From Bacteroidales bacterium (GTDB lineage: Bacteria > Bacteroidota > Bacteroidia > Bacteroidales > UBA932): 53,179 bases of DNA. The notes beneath the pieces were generated by a model. That model was not told the DNA's origin. It was given only the letters and a program-made list of their open reading frames with translations, and searched no databases. Location: NCBI GenBank assembly GCA_017614715.1, contig JAGABI010000020.1, positions 1 to 53,179 of the forward strand, read 5' to 3'. The translations under genes and the position numbers were made by a program. The number at the start of each line of letters is the position of its first letter. Position 1 is the first letter of the stretch. Below are positions 33,442-42,086 of the stretch, one piece after another.

Positions 33442-34590
33442 ATGAAAAGGACAATTTTATTCACACTTGCGGCCGCAACCATTGCGCTCGTATCTTGTAA
33501 ACCCAAACAGGCAGAAGAACAGGGGCCTGAGCTGAAGTATTACACAACCCCGAACCCATACGAAATTGTATCGGTGGCCTCTCCCGCGCAGGATGCCGAA
33601 ATTCGCAATGTCATCTTTATGATTGGCGACGGCATGGGCCTGGAGCAGGTGAGCTGCGCATGGATCCTGAACCACGGCAAGCTGAATCTGGATAACATGC
33701 CATATATCGGCATTTCGCGCACCTACAGTGCCAGCGACCTTATTACAGATTCTGCGGCGGGCGGCACGGCCCTGGCATCGGGGCAGAAGACCGACAACGG
33801 CTATGTCGGCCTCGCCTCAGATGGCGAACCGCTCTATTCGATGCTGGTTAAGGCGGCGGAGGCCGGCAAGAAGACCGGTGTCGTGACCACCTGCCATCTG
33901 GCAGACGCCACTCCGGCCGATTTCTGCTGCCACGATGACTACAGATATCATTATGACGCAATAATTGCAGATTATGCAGAGTGTGGCGTGGACTATATTG
34001 CAGGTGGCGGACGCGACTATTTTGGCCCCAAGCGGGAAGATGGCCGCGACATTGTGGCCGAGATGAAAGCTAAGGGCTACAACTACGCAACAACTGGCGA
34101 TGAATTGATGGACGCTCAGCTTCCGGTGTTGGGACTTATGTCAGATGACAACCTGCCGGTGGCACAGGAGAGGGGAGACCTCTTCCGCAAAATGGTTGCC
34201 CGTGGTATCGAAACCCTTTCCGCTGCAGCGGCAGGGAAGGGCTTTGTGATGATGATTGAGGGTTCTAACATAGACGACTGGCAGCACGAGAACGATATAG
34301 AGAAGGCCATGGAGGAGTTGCTCGATTTTGACCGTACTCTGGGCGACGTGCTGCAGTGGGCGGCTGCCGACGGACACACGCTGGTGGTTGTCACCGCAGA
34401 CCATGCCACCGGCGCCTTGACTCTTCAGGATGGTGATTTAAAGGAGGGGCGCATAGGTGTCGCCTTCGGCAACGACAGCCACAACGGCATAGCCGTCCCG
34501 GTTTATGCATGGGGTCCCGGCTCACAGTATTTCACAGGTATCCGCGAGAATGCAGAATGGGGCAGACTCGTGGCATCGTTTGTAAAATAA
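33442..34590 (+). CDS. Alkaline phosphatase lipoprotein
   Basis: A 382-residue alkaline phosphatase-superfamily monoesterase, secreted and probably lipid anchored (IALVSC, Cys19). The ATG at 33442 is preferred to an upstream TTG because it opens the signal peptide. Metal and catalytic motifs are present: VIFMIGDGMG (Asp63), TDSAAGGTALASG with Ser104 as the nucleophile, and VTADHATGAL near the C-terminus; TTCHLADATPADFCCH is also typical of the PhoA/IAP branch. It is divergent from the phosphatase lipoprotein and shares its operator-like repeats, which suggests control by the GalNAc regulator rather than by phosphate; no Pho box was recognised. Confidence 0.9.
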   Translation: MKRTILFTLAAATIALVSCKPKQAEEQGPELKYYTTPNPYEIVSVASPAQDAEIRNVIFMIGDGMGLEQVSCAWILNHGKLNLDNMPYIGISRTYSASDLITDSAAGGTALASGQKTDNGYVGLASDGEPLYSMLVKAAEAGKKTGVVTTCHLADATPADFCCHDDYRYHYDAIIADYAECGVDYIAGGGRDYFGPKREDGRDIVAEMKAKGYNYATTGDELMDAQLPVLGLMSDDNLPVAQERGDLFRKMVARGIETLSAAAAGKGFVMMIEGSNIDDWQHENDIEKAMEELLDFDRTLGDVLQWAAADGHTLVVVTADHATGALTLQDGDLKEGRIGVAFGNDSHNGIAVPVYAWGPGSQYFTGIRENAEWGRLVASFVK

Positions 34591-34596
34591 TTCAAG

Positions 34597-37047
34597 TTAC
34601 AGGTCGAAACCGATGGATGCGTAGGCTGTAACGCCCACTACGTTACACCATTGTACCGCAAGCCTCAGCGGCCCGAACATACTCCGCCGGGAATACTCTG
34701 CGCCAAATGCATAGATCGGGTCAGTGTGGATGAACTCCTTTAATGTGTATTCATCCTTGAAATAGCCTCCCCTCACCGTAACGAAATTCTTGGCGGAGAA
34801 CTGATATCTCAAGTCCAGTTGTCCCACACCGGTGAACGGCCGGCAGTTAAGGTAGCCGTTGGGGAAACCGAAAAACGGGATCTGCCGCTCTGTGAAGCGG
34901 TTAGGGATGAATCCCCCGATTGTGTTGATGTGCATGGGACAGAGAGTGTTGTCGTCATAACTGTCCTCAAGGCGCAGGGGATACCATGCCAGATATAAAC
35001 TGGGAAGGATGGTGAAGCGGTTACCAATGGATAAGGCCCCATGGGCAGAAGCAATTGCCGACAGATAGCCCGGAACCTGCCCGTCTTCTGTGTGAGCCAT
35101 GTGACCATAGCTCGATAAACTCGATGGATCCAGGTCTATAGAGTATCCTTTGAATACATAGCGGCCGTCCAGGGTAAGCCGGACGCCACTGGTGGGGAAA
35201 TAGCCGTCGTTGAAAGAATCAAACTTCAGTGTTGCGAACGCCGACAGCCAATAACTCTTCCAATCCCAGCCTATCCACTCTTCTGTTGAGGAGAGGTAGT
35301 GTTCATAGGGCTCCATCTCTGCCGAGAGGCCGGCTCTCATCGAGCCAAAGTGCATGTGGGAGTCCTCAATGTATGCGTCAAGTGCTGTGTGCAGCAGCTT
35401 TTCATAGTTGCTGTACATATATCCGGAAGGGGTGTTGATAAGCTTGGCGCGGGCAATCAGGCCAAATGTAGGCATTCCGGTCATGCTCTTATGGGCAAAG
35501 TCTATGGAGAGGGCCGGGCTGGTACCCAGCTTTAGCTCCGTGGTGAGCCTGGGGCCGGCCAGCCTGCGGGTGCCAAGTCCAAACCTTACCCCCACGGATA
35601 CCGCCTCGTCGGTATCGGCGTGGATGCCCATGGCGACCTCGTGGACCTGCCCTTTCTGGCAGTCGAACACCAGTGTATATGGCTCATGCTGCCCCTCAAG
35701 ATGATAGGTGATGGCTTCGAACGCGTTGGTACCATATATATAGTTCAGCATCATCTCTATCTCTTGACTGCCAAACATGTTATCTTGCGGGATTGCCCGC
35801 TTGTAAAGCAGTATCTTCTGCTCCTGCTCCGTAATGCCGGTGAACTTGATATCATCAACAAGTACCTTGGTTTGCGCGAGGTTTATGGCAGGGGCCGGGT
35901 GTGAGACAGGTGTCTGGGGCTTGTCCGCCACCATCGCGGCTACAGCCTCGAAAGCCTCTTTGTTATCCAGCGCATTCTGATAGCCCTGGTTTATTATGTC
36001 GTCCACGCTCTTCTCGTCAAATGATAGCATATTGTAACCCTTGAGCGCGTGGTGGACATTGATGTCCATCATCTCCTTTGTCTTGGACGCAGCCTCCTCA
36101 GAAAGCAGCCCGATGGTCTGGAACAGGAAATCTACGGGAGAGTTCAACTCGTCGAGGTTGCGCTTCGAGTTCATTTCAGAACCTATGACGATGTCGGCAC
36201 CCATCTCCCTGGCCAGGTCAAGGGGGTAGTTGTTGCGCATGCCGCCGTCCAGAAGTATCTCGCCGTCGGAGCGGACTGCCCTGAAATAGAATGGGATCGC
36301 CATGGTGGAACGCATCGCCTTTGTCAGGCTGCCGCTGGTCCAGTATTTGGGCGCCTTGGTGTACATGTCGGTGGCGACGCAGGCATAGGGGATGGGGAGG
36401 TTTGCAAAGCTGATGCTGTCCTGATACCCCACGCTCACAGAACTGAGGGTGTTGCGCACGTTCAGTCCGTACAAGTATCCGTCGGGCATGCCAATCCCGA
36501 CTTTCCTCATTGCATCTTTCAATGCATCGTTGGTATCGTGTCCCGCCTCCTCCGCCATGGTGTCGATAACCTTCTGCTGGTCAAGGCGGTAAACAAGATC
36601 CTCGTTGTCGTAATGGAACGGGACGTTGATTAGATAATGGTTGGCCCTTTGCTTAATCTTGTAGGGGATATATTGTTTGGGGACGTTGTCCGACATCATT
36701 ACCGGCCAGTTTATGCTCCTAACCAGGGAATCCAGCTGGTCGTGCTTATATCCGAGGGCATACAGGCCGCCGATGAGACCGCCCATGCTGGTGCCCGTGA
36801 CAATGTCCACCGGAATCCCGAGCTCCTCAATGTATTTGATGACTCCCAGATGGGCCAGGCCCCTGGCGCCGCCGCCCGCCAGCACAAGCGCCACCGTCGG
36901 CCGATACTGCCGTATGGAATCCATCCTTGCCCGGACCTTGGCAAACGCCAAAGAATCGGCCTGGGGTTGCGCACTCGGCATCACCTGTGCCGCCGCCCCC
37001 AAAGCCATCGCCCCGATGAGGCATATAGTTAGAAGAAGCTTTTTCAT
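34597..37047 (-). CDS. Patatin-like phospholipase fused to Omp85-type barrel
   Basis: An 816-residue PlpD-like protein. A signal peptide (about 1-21) precedes a patatin domain with VALVLAGGGARGLAHLG (about 52-68), the nucleophile elbow GTSMGG (Ser87) and the dyad motif LLDGGMRNNYP. A POTRA-like region (about 395-470, DDIKFTGITEQEQKIL) leads to a C-terminal 16-strand-type barrel ending in an aromatic-hydrophobic strand (ASIGFDL). The architecture is common in Bacteroidota and is thought to place the lipase domain at or through the outer membrane. It faces away from the TIR gene; its start region is part of a divergent promoter that recurs at 40.8 kb. Confidence 0.9.
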   Translation of the reverse strand: MKKLLLTICLIGAMALGAAAQVMPSAQPQADSLAFAKVRARMDSIRQYRPTVALVLAGGGARGLAHLGVIKYIEELGIPVDIVTGTSMGGLIGGLYALGYKHDQLDSLVRSINWPVMMSDNVPKQYIPYKIKQRANHYLINVPFHYDNEDLVYRLDQQKVIDTMAEEAGHDTNDALKDAMRKVGIGMPDGYLYGLNVRNTLSSVSVGYQDSISFANLPIPYACVATDMYTKAPKYWTSGSLTKAMRSTMAIPFYFRAVRSDGEILLDGGMRNNYPLDLAREMGADIVIGSEMNSKRNLDELNSPVDFLFQTIGLLSEEAASKTKEMMDINVHHALKGYNMLSFDEKSVDDIINQGYQNALDNKEAFEAVAAMVADKPQTPVSHPAPAINLAQTKVLVDDIKFTGITEQEQKILLYKRAIPQDNMFGSQEIEMMLNYIYGTNAFEAITYHLEGQHEPYTLVFDCQKGQVHEVAMGIHADTDEAVSVGVRFGLGTRRLAGPRLTTELKLGTSPALSIDFAHKSMTGMPTFGLIARAKLINTPSGYMYSNYEKLLHTALDAYIEDSHMHFGSMRAGLSAEMEPYEHYLSSTEEWIGWDWKSYWLSAFATLKFDSFNDGYFPTSGVRLTLDGRYVFKGYSIDLDPSSLSSYGHMAHTEDGQVPGYLSAIASAHGALSIGNRFTILPSLYLAWYPLRLEDSYDDNTLCPMHINTIGGFIPNRFTERQIPFFGFPNGYLNCRPFTGVGQLDLRYQFSAKNFVTVRGGYFKDEYTLKEFIHTDPIYAFGAEYSRRSMFGPLRLAVQWCNVVGVTAYASIGFDL

Positions 37048-37104
37048 GATGATTTCATATTATTTCTACAAAATTGTTTTTTTTTTGTAAATTTGCAAAG
37101 CGTA
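37041..37104. promoter_or_regulatory. Divergent promoter, copy A of a duplicated segment
   Basis: Runs from the first codons of the patatin gene toward the TIR gene. On the plus strand, TAAATTTG at 37088-37095 is a -7 box for the TIR gene. On the minus strand, TTTG, a 19-base spacer and CAATTTTG form a promoter for the patatin gene. The segment aligns with 40802-40866 almost without gaps: shared runs include TTTTCATGATGA, ACAAAATTG versus GCAAAATTG, a T-run, and GTAAATTTGCAAAG versus GTAAACTTGCAAAG. Confidence 0.65.
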
Positions 37105-37119
37105 GCACGTTTATAGCGT

Positions 37120-38091
37120 ATGGCATATGATGTTTTTATCAGCTATTCTCAAAAAGATTCGATAATAGCTGAAGAGATTAGTTCGGCACTCAGCGATGCC
37201 GGCATTTCTTTTTTTATAGACAAGGAAGGTATAGACGGGGGGCAGAATTTCCCTCAAGTTTTAGCTCAGGCCGTGGATGACTCCACCATCTTCTTATTTC
37301 TGGCGAGTAAGAATTCTTATAATTCTAAATTCACGCGCAGCGAAGTAACGTATGCATTCAACCACAAAGAGAGTGGTGCGATTATTCCATATATCATTGA
37401 TGACAGTGAGACGATGCCGCCAGATCTGGAGCTTATGCTTGGCAATTTCAATTGGCGACATAAATCGAGCTGCCCTATCCGTCCTGCCTTGATTGAAGAC
37501 ATTCGCAAGGCCATCGCTAACCCGGATAAGGGCACAATAGGTGGACGAACAAATGTTTCATCGCGAAAGAATAAAGTATTCTTTTGGACAATAATCTGCG
37601 TTGTTTCCTTATTACTGGTTGTTGCTGCGTTGTTTGCTATTTCATCCACTCGAAATCACAGAATCAATCAAGAAGCCCTATCGGCATCCAGTCAGTATGA
37701 ACAACTGATAGCACAGGCAGATTCTCTTGTTAATTGTGCAGAGGCAATAAAAGAATCAGAAAACTCAATCGAGAAGACTTCTGAACAAATATCATATTTA
37801 AAGCAGGCATACTCTGTCCTTGATAGTGCTGATGCAGTGAGGCACTCTTTCGATAATAGCCAGTTTAAGGGCTTGTTTGTCAAGGATATAGATAATAATC
37901 AATCATCAATAAAAGCCCGGCTTGACTCCATCCACAATGTCTGGGCCTCGTATGCATTTGACTCATATAATCTCTATAAGGTATCCCACCGCGACTCAGA
38001 ACGGGAAAACGTCTTGACTTGTATAGAGTACGCTTTATCTATTAAATCAAACAAAGAATTAGAATCTTTAAAAGAAGTATTAAACCAATGA
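37120..38091 (+). CDS. TIR-domain protein with transmembrane helix
   Basis: A 323-residue protein. Residues 1-130 form a TIR domain: YDVFISYSQKD (box 1), a middle region with FFIDKEG, and the segment ASKNSYNSKFTRSEVTYA, where Glu75 sits at the position of the catalytic glutamate of NAD-cleaving TIR proteins. One hydrophobic helix (about 153-174, FFWTIICVVSLLLVVAALF) follows, then about 145 residues of mostly helical sequence predicted outside the cytoplasm. The stop codon overlaps the next start by four bases, so TIR and the PEGA protein are translationally coupled. NAD hydrolysis or signalling is inferred; a purely structural TIR role is possible. Base composition is AT-richer than the genes to the left. 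Confidence 0.88.
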   Translation: MAYDVFISYSQKDSIIAEEISSALSDAGISFFIDKEGIDGGQNFPQVLAQAVDDSTIFLFLASKNSYNSKFTRSEVTYAFNHKESGAIIPYIIDDSETMPPDLELMLGNFNWRHKSSCPIRPALIEDIRKAIANPDKGTIGGRTNVSSRKNKVFFWTIICVVSLLLVVAALFAISSTRNHRINQEALSASSQYEQLIAQADSLVNCAEAIKESENSIEKTSEQISYLKQAYSVLDSADAVRHSFDNSQFKGLFVKDIDNNQSSIKARLDSIHNVWASYAFDSYNLYKVSHRDSERENVLTCIEYALSIKSNKELESLKEVLNQ

Positions 38092-40412
38092 AAAGACTAA
38101 TCTCCATCTTTCTGTTCCTTTTTTTTGCGATAGTCCCTTCTTTTGCGCAGAAATCGTTTGATATGCGTTATAGTGAGGCAGTAGAGTATTACACAAGTAA
38201 ACAATATGACTTGGCTGTTAAAACACTTGAAGCTGCAAAAAAGGCCCCCGGTGCCACAGAGAGTCAAAAAACACGAGCCGACCAGCTCATACGGCAATGT
38301 CGCTCTGCAATAACCAAACTAGGAGATTTGAATCTTTCTAAAGAAGTGATTATGGCTCCAGGCTCAGGAATGCGCGACAGCATCTATGTAACAGCAGGGA
38401 AAAAATGGAGTATTACTTCCAAGCCTGCATGGTGCTCAACTGAAGTTGAATCAGATGTTATTTTCATTTCTGTCGCCCCAAACCAGGAAGATGAGTCCCG
38501 TAAAGGCGTAATAGAAGTATCTATGGGCAAGGAGCGTACTGCATATCTTCTTGTTACTCAAGATAGTCGTCAAACCATAACAAAGCCGGTTACAATCCGT
38601 ACGATACCATCACGCGCTATGATATATGTCGATCAGAACAGTGGTATGCTTACAGAGCAGTTCCATCTTTCTGAGGGTAAGCACAATATTCGCATAGAGA
38701 AGAACGGGTTTGAGCCCATAGACACCGTTCTCTACGTTCCAAGAAATGCTAAAGAGGATGATCTGGTCCACTTTATTGAACTTAAGCCAACCTTTTCTTT
38801 AATATCCATCAATATCAAACCTGAAGAGGGCTTGTATTTTAACTCAAGCACTACGGTGGATATCAGCGGCAATAGTGTAGACCTGCATCCCAGTCAACTT
38901 AGGACCTTCAATGTAGATCAGGATATTCGCTACTACGAATTATACGAAGGCAATCTTATCCCTCTGCATCCAGGTCAATATGTAATCCGGGCAGAATCGA
39001 ATGGATTCAAATTTGAGGTCAAGCAAATTAAGATTGAAAAAGGCGAGACCATTAATTTGGATTTCACATTATCGGCAATTTATGGAATGTTACGGGTAGT
39101 AGACACGGGGAATGCTCAAGGTGCAAAGGTGATTGTTGATGACAAAGAGATTGGTGTGGTTCCATTTTACGGCAAGATGATGACAGGCCACCATTCCTTG
39201 CGTATTGATAAGTCTGGCTTCCTGCCCGAGTATGAGAGCTACGAATTTGATGTTGAGGAGGGTAAAGAGGTTGTCGCCAACGTTTCTATGAACCGCTATG
39301 CTACATATCGTTTTACATCAAACCCTGAATACAGCCAAATTTTTGTTGACGGTGAACCTATGGGAGTCACTCCGATATCGGTTAAATTAAAAGAGGGTGT
39401 CCACCAACTCTCATGTCAGAAACAAGGCTATCGTGCAAACGATGAGGAAATAGCCACAGACTTATCGTCAGAAACACACGACTTCACGTTCAATATGGAG
39501 AAAACCTACCCGCTTCTCATATCCAGTGATGTTGATAGCCTAAAAGTCACCATAACAAAAGGTCAAGGCAAAAAGAGAGTGGTTTATGTTGATGACGTCA
39601 AGACGCCTGCTACAGTTGAGATTCCGGCAAGCAAAACCATGTATCACGTGCTTTTGACACGAGGCAATTTGTCCAAGGCTTACGATGGATATTTCTGGTT
39701 CCGTGACGGTAATCGCAAACATCTAAAATTGCTGTCCTATCCCATAGAAAACACGTGCTTGCTTGGAGTGAACTATTATCTTAAGAAACCCAAGCCTTTT
39801 TTAGGGGATACTGCGTTTGAGAAGGAGTTCCAACGACTTGGCGAGGTTACCTTTGCTGAAATACAGCTTTTCCCAGGCTTTACCTCAAGCGTTGCCAAAG
39901 GGGCATTCTTCTGGCCCACACAGTCTCAACAAATTGTTTACCCTGCGAACGACAAGGGTCGTTATGGCCTGAGACCTGGTGATGATTTATATAGAGACGT
40001 ATCGTTTATTCCTGCACTGACATTACTATTCTTAAACGATGAATTCCGTATCGGCGGTGCCCTTCACCACAACGTTGACCTTGACTTCCTTGCTTCATAC
40101 GCGTGGTATCCCAGCCTGGTTAGGATTATGCCGTTCAATCACATGTCAGGGCACGACATATTCGTGGGTGGCGAAATATCATCGCGTATACCTATCTTTA
40201 CTGCAAGTATAAGGGTTGGGGTACAGGCCTTCTACGGTAATGTTAACATTTGTCGTCCCAGTGGAGTTATGCCAAACTCCGCAACAACAGAAGACCGTTA
40301 TATTTCAGAACCGTATGTTATCCCGTACAATCAAGCTCAAGGTGTCGTTTCTCTTTGTATGAAACTTGGCTCCAAGAACTTTAAAGGCAATAATATTCTT
40401 CGTGTATTTTAG
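38088..40412 (+). CDS. TPR/BACON/PEGA-repeat protein, outer-membrane-like C-terminus
   Basis: A 774-residue secreted protein (signal about 1-21, ending FAQ). Then a TPR-like helix pair (about 25-72), a BACON-type domain (about 98-158, KKWSITSKPAWCSTEV), and at least three PEGA repeats (about 166-235, 333-402 and 405-470) with the typical form of a small strand, a D/N-G turn and a GxHxLxxxKxGY ending, for example VDGEPMGVTPISVKLKEG. The last 200 residues are rich in alternating aromatic and polar residues and resemble a small outer-membrane barrel. PEGA and BACON domains are taken to bind surface polymers. Four-base overlap with the TIR gene indicates that the two proteins act together, perhaps with the PEGA protein as the external sensor. 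Confidence 0.8.
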   Translation: MKRLISIFLFLFFAIVPSFAQKSFDMRYSEAVEYYTSKQYDLAVKTLEAAKKAPGATESQKTRADQLIRQCRSAITKLGDLNLSKEVIMAPGSGMRDSIYVTAGKKWSITSKPAWCSTEVESDVIFISVAPNQEDESRKGVIEVSMGKERTAYLLVTQDSRQTITKPVTIRTIPSRAMIYVDQNSGMLTEQFHLSEGKHNIRIEKNGFEPIDTVLYVPRNAKEDDLVHFIELKPTFSLISINIKPEEGLYFNSSTTVDISGNSVDLHPSQLRTFNVDQDIRYYELYEGNLIPLHPGQYVIRAESNGFKFEVKQIKIEKGETINLDFTLSAIYGMLRVVDTGNAQGAKVIVDDKEIGVVPFYGKMMTGHHSLRIDKSGFLPEYESYEFDVEEGKEVVANVSMNRYATYRFTSNPEYSQIFVDGEPMGVTPISVKLKEGVHQLSCQKQGYRANDEEIATDLSSETHDFTFNMEKTYPLLISSDVDSLKVTITKGQGKKRVVYVDDVKTPATVEIPASKTMYHVLLTRGNLSKAYDGYFWFRDGNRKHLKLLSYPIENTCLLGVNYYLKKPKPFLGDTAFEKEFQRLGEVTFAEIQLFPGFTSSVAKGAFFWPTQSQQIVYPANDKGRYGLRPGDDLYRDVSFIPALTLLFLNDEFRIGGALHHNVDLDFLASYAWYPSLVRIMPFNHMSGHDIFVGGEISSRIPIFTASIRVGVQAFYGNVNICRPSGVMPNSATTEDRYISEPYVIPYNQAQGVVSLCMKLGSKNFKGNNILRVF

Positions 40413-40481
40413 CAACAACAAGGTGGCTCGCACCTGCCTGTAGTCATAGTGTTATTGCTTTTGTTAAAAAAAGGAAATCAT

Positions 40482-40808
40482 TCAAGTTTCATCGTAAGGA
40501 GTCACTATCGAATAACCCAGCTTGACCATTAGGCGGATTGCATTCATTGCCGTTAGCCGGTCATATTCCTTGTCTTCTTCGCTTAATTCCTCATATGGAA
40601 TCAAGTTAGGGTGCAGTTTGTTCTCTTCATCGCGTTGCGCACCGTAACGCCACCCCTCATCTATTCTTTTTCTGGCCCATACCTCGTGAGTATTGCGAGA
40701 TATAACTTCTGTCAGATCCAGTAATGAGGAGGGTAAAGCAACATCACTTGTATCTACCGGAGCTGGTATGTAACGTGCGTGAGGTGAGGTATTTTGCTCA
40801 TTTTTCAT
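40482..40808 (-). CDS. Stand-alone RyR-domain protein
   Basis: A 108-residue protein that is almost entirely one RyR domain (about 12-100), the module found repeated in ryanodine receptors. Typical blocks are YIPAPVDTSDV, NTHEVWARKRIDEGWRYG, the acidic NKLHPNLIPYEELSEEDKEYDR and AIRLMVKLGYSI. No signal or membrane segment. Bacterial RyR domains are proposed to sense small nucleotide-type ligands, but I know of no proven ligand. It is divergent from the MscS gene and convergent with the PEGA gene; its promoter resembles that of the patatin/TIR pair. Confidence 0.88.
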   Translation of the reverse strand: MKNEQNTSPHARYIPAPVDTSDVALPSSLLDLTEVISRNTHEVWARKRIDEGWRYGAQRDEENKLHPNLIPYEELSEEDKEYDRLTAMNAIRLMVKLGYSIVTPYDET

Positions 40809-40866
40809 GATGACCTATAATAATATCTGCAAAATTGTCTGTTTTTTTGTAAACTTGCAAAGGGTA
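40802..40866. promoter_or_regulatory. Divergent promoter, copy B of a duplicated segment
   Basis: Covers the first codons of the RyR gene and the region toward the MscS gene. It matches 37041-37104, with the start codon of the minus-strand gene, the AAAATTG box, a T-run and the TTGCAAAG box at the same spacing (one-base difference in the T-run). TAAACTTG at 40850-40857 is the plus-strand -7 box; TTTG, 20 bases and CAATTTTG serve the minus strand. Confidence 0.65.
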
Positions 40867-40952
40867 ACGTATGTATTGGGATTTAGTATACGATTTCCTC
40901 AAAATCTGCCTCCAAACATCTATTGATGTAACATCGAAACGAATACACGAAT

Positions 40953-42086
40953 ATGGGTTTATTCAAAACAATATACAAGAAAAACATATCTTCTGATAAA
41001 TTGGGCAGGCAGTTGATTGGGGCAATAGCAAAGCACTGGGTGCTGACCATGCTCTTTGTGCTTGTGTTTGCAATAGGTATAGTCACAGTTGTGTCGCATT
41101 TATTTCCAAAGCCATACTTTTGTCAAATATGGAATGGGTATACATCGGTACCTGTTATTAAGTGTGTTGCTTTGGTATGCCTGACCTTTTTTCTGGTGGC
41201 CCTCATCCGGATCTGTAACACGCTCACAGAAATCAACAGCCTCCTCCGAAAAGAAAACAGGATAACATGGTGTCAGATATGGATTCTGATTGGCATTGGA
41301 CTTTGGGCCCTTGGTTTTATCTTTATACTGGGCATCCAAAAAGAGATGAGTTCCTCTATAGGCTTCGGCCTGATTGGGAGTGTCTTGGCATGGATATTCC
41401 AAGATAAAATCAAAGGTGCGGTTTCCTTTATTCATTTTAGGAAGCACAACCTTCTTAATATTGGAGACTGGATTAAAGTTCCCAAACTGGGCGTAGACGG
41501 TGAGGTAAAAAAAGTAACACTAACCGCCGTGACACTGTATAATTGGGATACAACGACATCTACAATTCCTATTAATGCCCTTCAGTCGGAACATTTCATG
41601 AACCTTCAGAATATGGTCGATGGCAAGACCTATGGGAGAATGATGCGGAAAGACTTCACGATTGATACTGGGTGGATTCGACCTGTAACTGAAAAAGAAA
41701 CAAGGGCTCTTATGTCGGGTGGCCATGGTGTTGGAGTGTATCTCCCTGAGGATGAGATAAAAGACGGTGCAAATAATGCTCAACTATACAGGCTTTATTT
41801 GTACCATTGGCTGATGAACAATCCGAGCATTTCCCATCAGCCGTGCCTTATGGTCCGATGGCTAGGGCAGAAAGATAGTGGATTGACATTGCAGGTATAT
41901 GCTTTTATCCTAGAAAGCGAACTTGTTTCCTTTGAGTGGCAACAGTCGCAAATCATTGAGCATATTATCACATCAATGGGGTGGTTTGGACTTAGGCTCT
42001 ATCAGAGTCCATCTGCTTATAACGTAAGCAATGGCAATATTCATATCGATAACACGGAGATTATCATCAAGGAGAATACGAAATGA
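40953..42086 (+). CDS. MscS-family mechanosensitive-type channel
   Basis: A 377-residue membrane protein. Four hydrophobic helices (about 28-50, 68-90, 106-128 and 135-155) precede the MscS beta domain. The pore helix region GFGLIGSVLAWIFQDKIKGAVSFIHF and the following NIGDWIKVPKLGVDGEVKKVTLTAVTLYNWD with STIPINAL are typical of the YbdG/MscM-like branch. The C-terminal cytoplasmic part is larger than in small MscS channels. It overlaps the next gene by four bases, so channel and Rossmann/RyR-like protein are coupled. Osmotic protection is the default role; a gated effector channel in a signalling system is the alternative suggested by the neighbours. Confidence 0.88.
   Translation: MGLFKTIYKKNISSDKLGRQLIGAIAKHWVLTMLFVLVFAIGIVTVVSHLFPKPYFCQIWNGYTSVPVIKCVALVCLTFFLVALIRICNTLTEINSLLRKENRITWCQIWILIGIGLWALGFIFILGIQKEMSSSIGFGLIGSVLAWIFQDKIKGAVSFIHFRKHNLLNIGDWIKVPKLGVDGEVKKVTLTAVTLYNWDTTTSTIPINALQSEHFMNLQNMVDGKTYGRMMRKDFTIDTGWIRPVTEKETRALMSGGHGVGVYLPEDEIKDGANNAQLYRLYLYHWLMNNPSISHQPCLMVRWLGQKDSGLTLQVYAFILESELVSFEWQQSQIIEHIITSMGWFGLRLYQSPSAYNVSNGNIHIDNTEIIIKENTK

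Noticed and set aside
33442-34590. Pho-regulon control of the alkaline phosphatase.
   Set aside because: No Pho-box-like repeat was recognised; the repeats in its promoter match the DeoR-associated element instead.
40871-40999. Open frame of about 42 codons starting MYWDLVYDF right after promoter copy B and overlapping the MscS start.
   Set aside because: It is short, has no recognised family and no clear ribosome site. It may be a leader peptide or the remains of a lost gene, but there is not enough to call it.
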